Virus record (IMG/VR): IMGVR_UViG_3300046777_001089
Coordinates: 1 to 23,305 of that record
Strand: one strand, 5' to 3'
From: a virus
DNA: 23,305 nt
The notes beneath the pieces are model-generated. The model worked only from the letters and a program-made list of their open reading frames with translations, was not told the DNA's origin and made no database searches. Position 1 is the first letter of the stretch; each line of letters begins with the position of its first letter. Made by a program: the position numbers and the translations under genes. This document shows positions 7,587 to 13,934 of the stretch, piece after piece.

Positions 7587-9067
7587 TGTCGCAGCATGAC
7601 ATGAACATCGCAAACCAAGGCTTTCCAGCCTTTCGATCTGATCTGAATGATGCTCTTGCGGCTCTGGTCAGCACGTCATCTGGAGCAACCGCTCCATCAA
7701 CGACTTTTGCCAATCAGCTGTGGTATGACACCGCGAATGATAAACTCAAGATCAGAAATGAAGCCAATTCTGGATGGATCGAAATTGTCTCGATCAACCA
7801 AAGCACCGGCGTTCTGACCACAATTTCAGGAACGGTGATCGATACACCCACCATTACCGGCGCTGCAACCTTTGCGGCTGGCACGTTAGGGTCTCCGGCA
7901 ATTACTACAACGGGTGACACGAATACTGGTATTTATTTCCCTGCTGCCGATACGATTGCTTTTGTCGAAGGTGGCGCAGAGGCAATGCGTATTTCGTCAG
8001 ATGGAAACATTGCTGTTACAAATACATTGGCGATGGGTTCGTCGTATCTGCGGAACCGCATCATCAACGGGGACATGCGTATTGATCAGCGTAATACTGG
8101 GGCAAGTGGAACGGCAAACGGCTACACCGTTGATCGTTGGAATTATTATGGATCGCAAGCGTCAAAATTTACTTGGCAGAGAAATGCTGGAGGCGTAAAC
8201 CCTCCCGTTGGGTTTACTAACTATCTTGGGTTCACCTCAAGCTCTTCATACTCGGTCATAGCTTCTGACAGATTCCTCGTATACCAACCGATTGAGGGGT
8301 TCAATGTTTCTGACCTCGCATGGGGTTCAGCAAATGCCGCACAGGTAACTATTTCGTTCTGGGTTAGAAGCTCCTTAACTGGAAATTTCGGCGCTTCTTT
8401 GCAGAATTCTGGGAGCAGCCGATGCTACCCTTTCCCGTTCTCAATTTCTGCTGCAAACACGTGGGAAAAGAAAACAATTACAATTCCCGGCTGTACTGAT
8501 GGCACGTGGGGAACTGATAATTCTGTTGGTGTTTATATAGCCTTTGGTCTTGGAACTGGTTCTTCTGCTCAAGGAACAGCAAACACTTGGCTTACAAGTC
8601 TGTATGATGTTCCGACAGGATCAGTGTCTGTTGTTGGCACAAGCGGCGCAACCTTCTACATCACAGGCGTTCAGCTTGAGGTCGGCACGGTCGCAACTCC
8701 GTTTGAGCGCCGACAGTATGAGCAGGAGCTTGCGCTGTGTCAAAGATACTACTACCGAATGAAGGCAGCAACAAACTACGCCAACTTTGGTATAGGGCGA
8801 GCCTACAACTCAACAGGAGCAGGGGTAAATATTGAGCTTCCTGTACCAATGAGGGCTGCGCCATCTGGAAGCACCAGCGGTTACGGAAACTTCAATTCGT
8901 CCGGGACTAGTCCAACAGTTACTAACCTTGATCCGGTAAACCAATACGACACTAACTATCGGCGTATGACAATCAATGTCGTAAGCTCATTTACTTCTGG
9001 TCAGGCAGTAGCGTTGAACGCTGAAAATACCACTGCTGCCGAAATGTCGTGGAGTGCAGAACTATGA
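7586..9067 (+). CDS. Tail fibre / receptor-binding protein
   Basis: This 493-aa protein has an N-terminal attachment part (NQGFPAFRSDLNDALAAL, then NQLWYDTANDKLKIRNEANS), a shaft segment containing TGDTNTGIYFPAADTIAFVE and EAMRISSDGN that is common in fibres of aquatic phages, and a C-terminal domain beginning RNRIINGDMRIDQRN with TVDRW, a beta-sandwich module often found in phage receptor-binding proteins. TGVQLEVGT and PFERRQYEQELALCQRYYYR close that module, followed by a ~110-residue variable tip. The start overlaps the tail-tip gene stop by one base (TGATG); the end overlaps the next gene (ATGA). Codon choice from about 8040 onward looks less GATC/TCG-rich than the flanks, consistent with domain swapping (inference). 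Confidence 0.88.
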   Translation: MSQHDMNIANQGFPAFRSDLNDALAALVSTSSGATAPSTTFANQLWYDTANDKLKIRNEANSGWIEIVSINQSTGVLTTISGTVIDTPTITGAATFAAGTLGSPAITTTGDTNTGIYFPAADTIAFVEGGAEAMRISSDGNIAVTNTLAMGSSYLRNRIINGDMRIDQRNTGASGTANGYTVDRWNYYGSQASKFTWQRNAGGVNPPVGFTNYLGFTSSSSYSVIASDRFLVYQPIEGFNVSDLAWGSANAAQVTISFWVRSSLTGNFGASLQNSGSSRCYPFPFSISAANTWEKKTITIPGCTDGTWGTDNSVGVYIAFGLGTGSSAQGTANTWLTSLYDVPTGSVSVVGTSGATFYITGVQLEVGTVATPFERRQYEQELALCQRYYYRMKAATNYANFGIGRAYNSTGAGVNIELPVPMRAAPSGSTSGYGNFNSSGTSPTVTNLDPVNQYDTNYRRMTINVVSSFTSGQAVALNAENTTAAEMSWSAEL

Positions 9068-9237
9068 AATATAGACTCGTAAAAGACGTATTTACAGGGG
9101 AGATCAATAAGGTTTTTCGCGAAGAAGACCTGACTTGGATTCCGTTTGACCCCGCCAACACCGACTACCAGAAATATCTGGAATGGCTTGCGGAAGGCAA
9201 CGAGCCGCTGCCGCCTGATCCGGTGGAGGGTCAATAA
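9064..9237 (+). CDS. Small fibre-associated protein (57 aa)
   Basis: The ATG at 9064 overlaps the fibre stop (ATGA) and is preferred to the in-frame ATG at 9049. The motif WIPFDPANTDYQKYLEWLAE followed by Gly-Asn and a Pro-rich tail is a recurrent short protein directly after fibre genes in many marine and freshwater phages; its function is unproven, and a fibre chaperone or fibre-bound cap is a reasonable guess. It is acidic, with no membrane segment. It ends in a TAATG overlap with the first lysis-region gene and its last codons carry GGAGGG, the ribosome binding site for that gene. Confidence 0.75.
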   Translation: MKYRLVKDVFTGEINKVFREEDLTWIPFDPANTDYQKYLEWLAEGNEPLPPDPVEGQ

Positions 9238-9470
9238 TGGACCAGCAGACGATCTTGAATGTCGCTTTCATGATTGCAACCGGCGTCGGTGGCTGGTTCG
9301 CTCGAGAAATGTGGGGCGCGGTGAAAGAACTGCGTCGTGATCTGCACGAGATCGAGACAGAACTGCCGAAGACTTATGTGATGAAAATCGATCTCGATAA
9401 GAGAATGGAACATATCGAGCAGATGTTTCAGCGCATCTATGACAAGCTCGAAGGCAAAGCAGATAAGTGA
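9237..9470 (+). CDS. Small membrane protein with coiled coil (77 aa), lysis region
   Basis: One N-terminal hydrophobic segment (ILNVAFMIATGVGGWF, residues ~6-21) is followed by a charged helical/coiled-coil part (VKELRRDLHEIETELP and RMEHIEQMFQRIYDKLEG). Proteins of this shape, ending KLEGKADK or similar, are common next to fibre and lysis genes of phages, where they are sometimes annotated as holin accessory proteins; no function has been shown. GGAGGG precedes the ATG by 6 nt. Overlaps: one base with the gene before (TAATG) and four with the gene after (GTGA). It could be an antiholin, spanin-like partner or assembly scaffold; the sequence does not decide. Confidence 0.7.
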   Translation: MDQQTILNVAFMIATGVGGWFAREMWGAVKELRRDLHEIETELPKTYVMKIDLDKRMEHIEQMFQRIYDKLEGKADK

Positions 9471-10135
9471 GACGCCCAGCCAAGAAAGCCCCTGTAAAGA
9501 AAAAACGCCCTGCCCGGAAACCCGCGCGGGGTGTTTCTTCGTCAGGGGTTTTGGATAAGGCAATTGATGTCATCAAATGGGTCGATTCACCTTTTAAGTT
9601 GCTGGCCGTCATCTTGCTCGGCGTCTTTGGTTTGGCTGGCTGGCTTGTTTATGAAAACCGCGACAAGCTGGTGAACAAGATCGTGGCTTATGAAGCCATG
9701 CCGGTGATCGTGTCCGATGAGCGTCTTTTCCAGATCGGTCAGCAAGCATTGAGCGATATGGGCGCGGAGACGCTGGTCATCTATACGATCGATCTCGCCA
9801 AGAACACCCGCACGATCAAGCTGGCGATGTCATCTCGAGGTCGCAATACATCGATCGAGAATAAGTCGGCTTCTTTTTTCTCGAGCAGTCCTTATCGCAA
9901 CAAGGCAGCGATTGCGCTCCTGACCGGCGAGATGTTCTGCGAGGATTTCGTTCCATCATCTGACATTGGCGAGTGGCTGGTCGAACGCGGTGTTAAATAT
10001 GCTTGCCGAGCCTCGATCCCTCCCGAAGTCGGGTCGATGATTGGTTATGCCACTTTCGGCTTCTCCGCCCAGCCTCGTGATATGATTTCGGTCAAGACGC
10101 GAATCAATCAGGCAACCTCTTCGATGGCGAGATGA
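9467..10135 (+). CDS. Membrane-anchored protein with possible GAF-like domain (222 aa)
   Basis: GTG start in a GTGA overlap with the previous stop. N-terminus is a Lys/Arg/Pro-rich basic tail of about 22 residues, then a single transmembrane helix (LLAVILLGVFGLAGWLVY, residues ~44-61). The remaining ~155 residues form a soluble alpha/beta domain with the order helix (LFQIGQQALSDMGAETLVIY), strands, and a final GYATFGFSAQPRD strand that recalls GAF-type sensory domains. Charge distribution suggests the basic tail is cytoplasmic and the domain periplasmic (positive-inside rule; inference). It lies inside the lysis cassette, so a role in lysis timing is possible. I do not recognise a named family with certainty. 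Confidence 0.65.
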   Translation: MRRPAKKAPVKKKRPARKPARGVSSSGVLDKAIDVIKWVDSPFKLLAVILLGVFGLAGWLVYENRDKLVNKIVAYEAMPVIVSDERLFQIGQQALSDMGAETLVIYTIDLAKNTRTIKLAMSSRGRNTSIENKSASFFSSSPYRNKAAIALLTGEMFCEDFVPSSDIGEWLVERGVKYACRASIPPEVGSMIGYATFGFSAQPRDMISVKTRINQATSSMAR

Positions 10136-10136
10136 T

Positions 10137-10601
10137 ATGGACCCGCTAACAATTCTCGCACTTGCGAAGGGCTCTTATGAAGCCATCAAGACCGGGGTCA
10201 AGCTCGGCAAAGAAGTCCAAAGCCTTTTTCGGGATATCTCGAACCTGATGGATTCGGCTTCTAAGCTCACCAAAATCGCTGCCAATCCTCCAAAACCTAA
10301 GCTATTCGGCAAAGAGAGCGCGGAAAAGCTGGCGATGGACGCCTATATGGCAAAGCGCGAAGTCGAAAAGATGTTCGCCGAGGCTAAGAATCTTTTCATC
10401 TCCGAGCAAGGTCTTCAGGCTTGGGATTGGGTCATGGCCGAGACAACCCGGATCAAAAAAGAACAGAAGGCTGCGGCTGAAAAGGCTCAGAAGGAACACG
10501 AAGAAGCCATGCACGAATTGATGGTCTATGGCGCAGCGGGCTTGGTCGTTTTTGTCCTGCTGATCGGCATTTTCGTGACATTGTTTGTCGTGACAAAATA
10601 G
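10137..10601 (+). CDS. C-tail-anchored membrane protein (154 aa), lysis region
   Basis: The N-terminal two thirds is helical and strongly charged (TGVKLGKEVQSLFRDISNLM, then a Lys/Glu/Ala-rich coiled-coil part around residues 100-125), and the C-terminus is one hydrophobic helix (YGAAGLVVFVLLIGIFVTLF) ending VVTK. Such proteins occur beside holin and lysin genes in marine phages but have no proven function. The topology (cytoplasmic coiled coil, single C-terminal anchor) would suit a holin modulator, while a periplasmic coiled coil would suit a spanin component; no lipobox is present. The ATG is one base after the previous stop. Real gene by coding pattern, spacing and context. Confidence 0.7.
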   Translation: MDPLTILALAKGSYEAIKTGVKLGKEVQSLFRDISNLMDSASKLTKIAANPPKPKLFGKESAEKLAMDAYMAKREVEKMFAEAKNLFISEQGLQAWDWVMAETTRIKKEQKAAAEKAQKEHEEAMHELMVYGAAGLVVFVLLIGIFVTLFVVTK

Positions 10602-10610
10602 GAGGGGTAA

Positions 10611-11132
10611 ATGGACATTATGAAGGCAGTAGGTCCTTTGCTTGGACAGGTCGCTCCGACGCTGGCAACCGCTCTAGGAGGGCCGCTAGCAGGCTTGGCA
10701 GCCAAGACCCTATCTAACGTCCTCCTCGGCAATGAAAGCGGCTCAGAGGCCGAAATTGCCAAGGCAATGCAGAACGCAACGCCGGATCAGCTGGCTGCGA
10801 TTAAGCAAATCGATGCCGATTTCAAAACCCGGATGGCCGAGCTTGAGATCGATCTCGAGCGCATTGCTGCCGGCGATCGGGACAGCGCTCGCAAGCGGGA
10901 GGTTCTGACCGGCGATTATACGCCAAAGGTTCTGGCGGCGGCGATCACGGTCGGCTTTTTTGGCATCCTGTTTTGGATGTTTGTGCATGGCGTGCCGAAG
11001 AACGGGAACGAGGCTTTGCTCCTGATGCTCGGTGCGCTCCAGACCGCTTTCACCGGCGTCATTGCCTATTATTTCGGCTCGTCGGCGGGCTCCAAAGCCA
11101 AGACCGATGCGCTCGCCAAAGGAGACAAATGA
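10611..11132 (+). CDS. Holin-like membrane protein (173 aa)
   Basis: A strong AGGAGG lies 5 nt before the ATG. Residues ~8-38 form a Gly/Ala/Leu-rich amphipathic stretch, residues ~45-90 a charged helix, and two transmembrane helices follow (VLAAAITVGFFGILFWMFVH and ALLLMLGALQTAFTGVIAYY, ending FGSSAGSKAKTD). The block GDRDSARKRE then two helices and FGSSAGS is a familiar pattern in phage holin-like proteins directly before an endolysin. It would permeabilise the inner membrane to release the muramidase. Its stop codon overlaps the endolysin start (ATGATGG), so expression is coupled. Holin assignment is by topology and position; a holin has not been shown experimentally for this pattern. Confidence 0.75.
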   Translation: MDIMKAVGPLLGQVAPTLATALGGPLAGLAAKTLSNVLLGNESGSEAEIAKAMQNATPDQLAAIKQIDADFKTRMAELEIDLERIAAGDRDSARKREVLTGDYTPKVLAAAITVGFFGILFWMFVHGVPKNGNEALLLMLGALQTAFTGVIAYYFGSSAGSKAKTDALAKGDK

Positions 11133-11725
11133 TGGAATTCAAGGGCGCCGCTCGTAAGATCGAGGATTCCGAAATCGACCAGATCGCTGCCGATCTCGGG
11201 GTCGAGAGCGCTGCCTTTCGGGCGGTGATTGCGGTCGAGGCTGCCGGGTCCGGCTTCGATAAGGCTGGCCGTCCGAAGGCACTTTTCGAGCGGCATCATT
11301 TCTTCAAACACCTCAAGGATGCGCCGGGGCTTCAGGCTCAGGCGGTGGCCGAGGGGCTTGCCTATCCACGGTGGGGCGAGAAACCCTATCCGAAGGGCTC
11401 AGATGCGGTTTATGCCGAGATCGAGCGGGCTTGCGCGATCGACGAAGAGGCAGCTCTCCTCTCGACATCGTGGGGCTTGGGCCAGATCATGGGCTCGAAC
11501 TTCAAGATGGTCGGCTGCTCCTCGGTCGAGGCTATGGTGGAGGAGGCTATCGAATCCGAGGCTGGGCAACTCCGGCAGATGGCGGCTTTTATCCGATCTG
11601 CCGGTCTTCTCGATGAGCTTGCCAATAAGGATTGGGCCAAGTTCGCTCGCGGATACAATGGGCCGCAATATGCGAAAAATGCCTACGACACGAAGCTGGC
11701 TGCGGCTTATGAAAAATTTGCCTGA
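11132..11725 (+). CDS. Endolysin: N-acetylmuramidase (DUF3380-like)
   Basis: Start taken at ATG 11132 (ATG 11129 is the alternative), with GGAGA 6 nt upstream; the much longer frame from 10973 runs through the holin gene and is rejected. The 197-aa product has the signatures of the phage N-acetylmuramidase family PF11860: residues ~31-54 AVIAVEAAGSGF and KALFERHHF (candidate catalytic Glu at 36 and 53), ~111-122 STSWGLGQIMGS, and ~170-190 ARGYNGPQY..N.YD. It cleaves peptidoglycan glycan strands. There is no signal peptide or SAR anchor, so it needs the holin. Its stop codon lies in the 5' arm of the shared hairpin at 11720-11741. Confidence 0.92.
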   Translation: MEFKGAARKIEDSEIDQIAADLGVESAAFRAVIAVEAAGSGFDKAGRPKALFERHHFFKHLKDAPGLQAQAVAEGLAYPRWGEKPYPKGSDAVYAEIERACAIDEEAALLSTSWGLGQIMGSNFKMVGCSSVEAMVEEAIESEAGQLRQMAAFIRSAGLLDELANKDWAKFARGYNGPQYAKNAYDTKLAAAYEKFA

Positions 11726-11741
11726 AGTTCATACTTCAGGC
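11720..11741. terminator. Shared hairpin containing both convergent stop codons
   Basis: Perfect 8-bp inverted repeat GCCTGAAG (11720-11727), loop TTCATA, CTTCAGGC (11734-11741). On the plus strand it is followed by ATCTTTCTTCT, on the minus strand by AAATTTTTC, so it may terminate in both directions. The endolysin stop TGA (11723-11725) is in one arm and the minus-strand stop TGA (11738-11736) in the other; both genes end with the identical codons GCC TGA. The T-tracts are imperfect, so termination strength is uncertain. Confidence 0.68.
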
Positions 11742-12059
11742 ATCTTTCTTCTCCCCTGCAAGGACGGAGCGGGCGGTCTCTCCGCAGTCATTGAGAAGTT
11801 CTTCAGTCGGCTTCCATTCAGACAGATTGATCCCTGTACTTGTCCGCTTTACGTGATACCGAAAACCGTCTTTGTAAAACTGTAGCGCCGTTTCCAGTTC
11901 CTTATTGCGCTCACTCATTTCCATGCACGTTTCCAACGACACCTTTAGCGCATCGCCTAACGCCTCAATGCGGTCGGCGGCTTCTTCACGCGCATCATTG
12001 ATCTTGCCTTCGTCATACTCAGACCAATCGCGCAGCCGCTTCACAAGATCGTCGGTCAT
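11736..12059 (-). CDS. Hypothetical protein with N-terminal coiled coil (107 aa)
   Basis: Last gene of the leftward operon. The N-terminal part (MTDDLVKRLRDW..., then EAADRIEALGDALKVSLETC) is a helical motif that recurs in small phage proteins of the Ea22-like type, followed by NKELETALQFYKD and a less structured C-terminus. No catalytic motif is visible. It overlaps the preceding gene by four bases (ATGA), so it is translated as part of the operon. It ends in the shared hairpin with the endolysin gene. Coding is credible from the phage-typical pattern and overlap; function unknown. Confidence 0.68.
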   Translation of the reverse strand: MTDDLVKRLRDWSEYDEGKINDAREEAADRIEALGDALKVSLETCMEMSERNKELETALQFYKDGFRYHVKRTSTGINLSEWKPTEELLNDCGETARSVLAGEKKDA

Positions 12060-12265
12060 GCCACACCCGCCTTATGTTTCAACAGCTCCAAGACGATTTC
12101 GCCTTTCGGTGTAATCGTCGGAAGCTTGCCCGCTTTGCACGTAATCCATCCTTCCGCTGCCATGCGGTTGAGCGTCTCCGGATCAGGGACCGCGGTCCGT
12201 TTGTTCCTCGTCGTCAGGTCAAAGAGAAACTTGACTGTCGTTTTGTTAAGAATGTGTTCGGTCAT
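12056..12265 (-). CDS. Small hypothetical protein (69 aa)
   Basis: Start taken at ATG 12265, which overlaps the upstream gene's stop (ATGA) and follows AGAAGAGG; the frame extending to 12310 would overlap that gene by 49 bases and is not preferred. The protein (MTEHILNKTTVKFLFDLTTR at the start) contains a pattern LNRMAAEGWITCKAGKLP followed by ITPKGEIVLELL, which could be a small winged-helix or wing-like fold binding nucleic acid, since ITPKG is common at the end of winged helices. This is a guess; there are too few residues to be sure. Confidence 0.62.
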   Translation of the reverse strand: MTEHILNKTTVKFLFDLTTRNKRTAVPDPETLNRMAAEGWITCKAGKLPTITPKGEIVLELLKHKAGVA

Positions 12266-12498
12266 GACCTCTTCTCTTTTATAATCGCAAGTCGGGCGGT
12301 GTACCCACAACCGACGCCATCACGATGCCTATCAGGGCAGCATTCGCCATTACACTCGGCTGCGTAAAAAAACACCACACGCATCAGACGCTCGATCTCA
12401 TCCGCAGCAGCTAGATCGATTGAGCAATCGGCGGCATAGGCGATCGAGCTAAGATTTCTCCGAGCGGCTCGATCTCTTAGTTCTTGAACGATGTTCAT
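12262..12498 (-). CDS. Small Cys-rich hypothetical protein (78 aa)
   Basis: Residues 1-40 are helical (QELRDRAARRNL, then AAADEIERLMRVVFF). The C-terminal half has four cysteines in AAECNGECCPDRHRDGVGCGY, which with the nearby His could bind a metal ion, though the spacing matches no finger I recognise. Four-base overlap with the gene after it. The gap to the gene upstream is 10 bases. Function unknown; coding potential is supported by tight packing in the operon. Confidence 0.58.
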   Translation of the reverse strand: MNIVQELRDRAARRNLSSIAYAADCSIDLAAADEIERLMRVVFFYAAECNGECCPDRHRDGVGCGYTARLAIIKEKRS

Positions 12499-12508
12499 TT
12501 CGCCGCTC

Positions 12509-12910
12509 CTACTTTTTCAGAGCTTCTTTGAGATCGTCTTCCATCTGCTTGACCAAGAATGATGGCGGATCGAGCGGTGCGTCGTTCTCCTGCTTCTTGA
12601 TCGAGACAGGCAGCTTCGCCATCGGGATTTCTGGAGTCTGGGATCCGCCTTTGCGGGCTTCCAATTCTTTCACAACTAGCTGAGCATAACCCGAAATGTC
12701 CTGCCAATGATCGATCTCGTCATTGTCGCCGGTCAGGGCTCGGGAAATCTTATCGCAAAAGGCTTCCATCGATTGAGCTTGGCAGAAATCCATCTTTTCC
12801 CAGTTGCGGGTATTGCGGAGCATCCGCTTTAGATTCTGCGCGAGAGCAGCTTGATCGGCATAATCGCCATGGGTTTTATTACGGGCCGCAAGAATGGTTT
12901 CGATAAGCAT
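12509..12910 (-). CDS. DUF6378-like phage protein (133 aa)
   Basis: The protein has the pattern of small phage proteins annotated DUF6378: AARNKTHGDYADQAALAQNL, a central helical region with QAQSMEAFCDKISRALTGDN, and EIDHWQDISGYAQLVVKEL. The conserved THGDY and DHW.DI.GYA.L blocks are recognisable; the helical arrangement with acidic residues is reminiscent of all-alpha NTP pyrophosphohydrolases, but no clear ExxE metal site is visible. A nucleotide-pool role is only a possibility. The C-terminal ~45 residues are Lys/Pro-rich and less conserved in appearance. It lies one base after the DnaA-like gene. Confidence 0.72.
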   Translation of the reverse strand: MLIETILAARNKTHGDYADQAALAQNLKRMLRNTRNWEKMDFCQAQSMEAFCDKISRALTGDNDEIDHWQDISGYAQLVVKELEARKGGSQTPEIPMAKLPVSIKKQENDAPLDPPSFLVKQMEDDLKEALKK

Positions 12911-12911
12911 T

Positions 12912-13337
12912 TCAGTTCTCCTCTTTGATGTTTTCTGACTTCAGTCTTTCTTCGTGTTTTTGAATGCCATGCAGGATCGTCGTGTGATCTCGATTGAAGC
13001 GATTCCCGATCTCTGGGAGGCTCCAGCCAAGCTCGGTGCGGATCGTATAAAAGATTTCCTGCCGCACACGCACAAGCTCCCTTTTCCGATCCTCGCCAAG
13101 AATATCCTCGAATGAGACATCGTATTTTTTGCAGATATCCATTGCGATCTGTTTCCAAGCTGGTCGCTTAAAGATTTCTCTCGGCATCCTTTTTAGTTGC
13201 AACTCGAATTCATCGAGCGTCGGCTTTTTTGCAATCTCCTCTGGTTTTTCTTTCTGTTTTTTCAACGATTCCGCTTGCTCGGAAATCTTGTTTCGGAATG
13301 CAACGCGGCGCTCATGAATAACGCGAACAAGGTCCAT
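12912..13337 (-). CDS. DnaA domain IV-like DNA-binding protein (141 aa)
   Basis: Residues ~60-130 match the DNA-binding domain IV of the replication initiator DnaA: WKQIAMDICKKYDVSFEDIL, then IFYTIRTELGWSLPEIGNRF and the hallmark NRDHTTILHGIQKHEE (compare GRDHTTVLHA in DnaA). No AAA+ ATPase domain and no Walker motifs are present, so it cannot act as an initiator alone. The N-terminal ~58 residues are Lys/Glu-rich and helical. Stand-alone domains of this type occur in phages and prophages and may bind DnaA boxes of host or phage DNA to modulate replication or transcription (inference). ATG overlaps the stop of the upstream 55-aa gene (TAATG), so the pair is co-translated. Confidence 0.85.
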   Translation of the reverse strand: MDLVRVIHERRVAFRNKISEQAESLKKQKEKPEEIAKKPTLDEFELQLKRMPREIFKRPAWKQIAMDICKKYDVSFEDILGEDRKRELVRVRQEIFYTIRTELGWSLPEIGNRFNRDHTTILHGIQKHEERLKSENIKEEN

Positions 13338-13504
13338 TATTGCAGCACCATATCCAGCATGAGGAGCAAGGCAACCAGTCCAATGCAGCCGAAAATCAGA
13401 CCGATCAGACCGATGACGGTTTGAATGATTTCCATCGTCATCGAGCGCTTATATTTCGCATCTGCTGCGTCGCGGATAACTTCTTGCATTGATCTCTGTT
13501 GCAT
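13337..13504 (-). CDS. Small membrane protein (55 aa)
   Basis: ATG at 13504 preceded by AAAGGAG 7 nt upstream, stop TAA at 13339-13337. The N-terminus is a charged amphipathic part (MQQRSMQEVIRDAADAKYKR), then one transmembrane segment (IIQTVIGLIGLIFGCIGLVA followed by LLLMLDMVL). There is no signal peptide cleavage site. It overlaps the DnaA-like gene by one base (TAATG), so the two are probably translated together. Function unknown. The strong ribosome binding site, overlap and clean frame make it a real gene. Confidence 0.8.
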   Translation of the reverse strand: MQQRSMQEVIRDAADAKYKRSMTMEIIQTVIGLIGLIFGCIGLVALLLMLDMVLQ

Positions 13505-13561
13505 AACGACTCTCCTTTACGTGTTTCGATCCTACCTAAGCGGGTGAGGATTTCAATTGTT

Positions 13562-13587
13562 ATAGATTTCACAAGTTAAAAATCTAT
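13562..13587. repeat. 8-bp inverted repeat ATAGATTT / AAATCTAT
   Basis: Perfect 8-bp arms at 13562-13569 and 13580-13587 with a 10-nt AT-rich loop. It covers the stop codon of the VRR-NUC gene and lies in the 79-bp gap before the 55-aa membrane protein gene. Neither strand has a following T-run of six, so it could be a weak terminator, an RNA processing hairpin or a protein operator. The rest of the gap holds no recognisable promoter I can support with confidence. Confidence 0.5.
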
Positions 13588-13934
13588 GAACGCTGCCGCA
13601 TTGATTTCTCGAATTCTCGAGCCATTTCGACTGCGTGATCGAATCCTCGGCAGACGATCGCGGAATATCCGCAACTCTCAAGGTATGCGATCCAGTCTTT
13701 TTGTTGCTGGCTTACGATTCCGCCTTGCGCTCGTTTCATCTCAATCCACAACCGCCAAGCCGGGATAAATAGATCGGGCACGCCAGCGACAACTCCTTCT
13801 GCTTTTAGCCTTGCGGCGGTCGCAATATTCCGCGCACCGCCATTCGGAATCGCCATGATCCTCACGCCGGGATAAGACAATCGAAACCATCGAACGAAAT
13901 TCCTTTGATCTTCATGCTCGGAGATTTTCACCAT
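13584..13934 (-). CDS. VRR-NUC domain nuclease (116 aa)
   Basis: A minimal VRR-NUC endonuclease (PF08774; PD-(D/E)XK superfamily): residues 29-54 IPNGGARNIATAARL, then EGVVAGVPDLF with catalytic Asp54; WIEMK gives Glu65 and Lys67; GIVSQQQKDW with Gln77-78, and a final GYSAIVCRGF strand-helix. All expected catalytic residues are present and length is typical of phage versions. These enzymes resolve branched DNA such as Holliday junctions or process flaps. The start overlaps the helicase stop by 7 bases. Pairing with an SF2 helicase is a very common phage arrangement and suggests joint action. Confidence 0.92.
   Translation of the reverse strand: MVKISEHEDQRNFVRWFRLSYPGVRIMAIPNGGARNIATAARLKAEGVVAGVPDLFIPAWRLWIEMKRAQGGIVSQQQKDWIAYLESCGYSAIVCRGFDHAVEMAREFEKSMRQRS

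Noticed and set aside
10973-11131. Longer N-terminus for the endolysin
   Set aside because: The extra 53 residues overlap the holin gene in another frame; the family starts near MEFKGAARK and a ribosome binding site precedes 11132.
11736-13504. DnaA-box cluster near the DnaA-like gene
   Set aside because: No TTATNCACA match was found by eye here; only single near-matches occur elsewhere.
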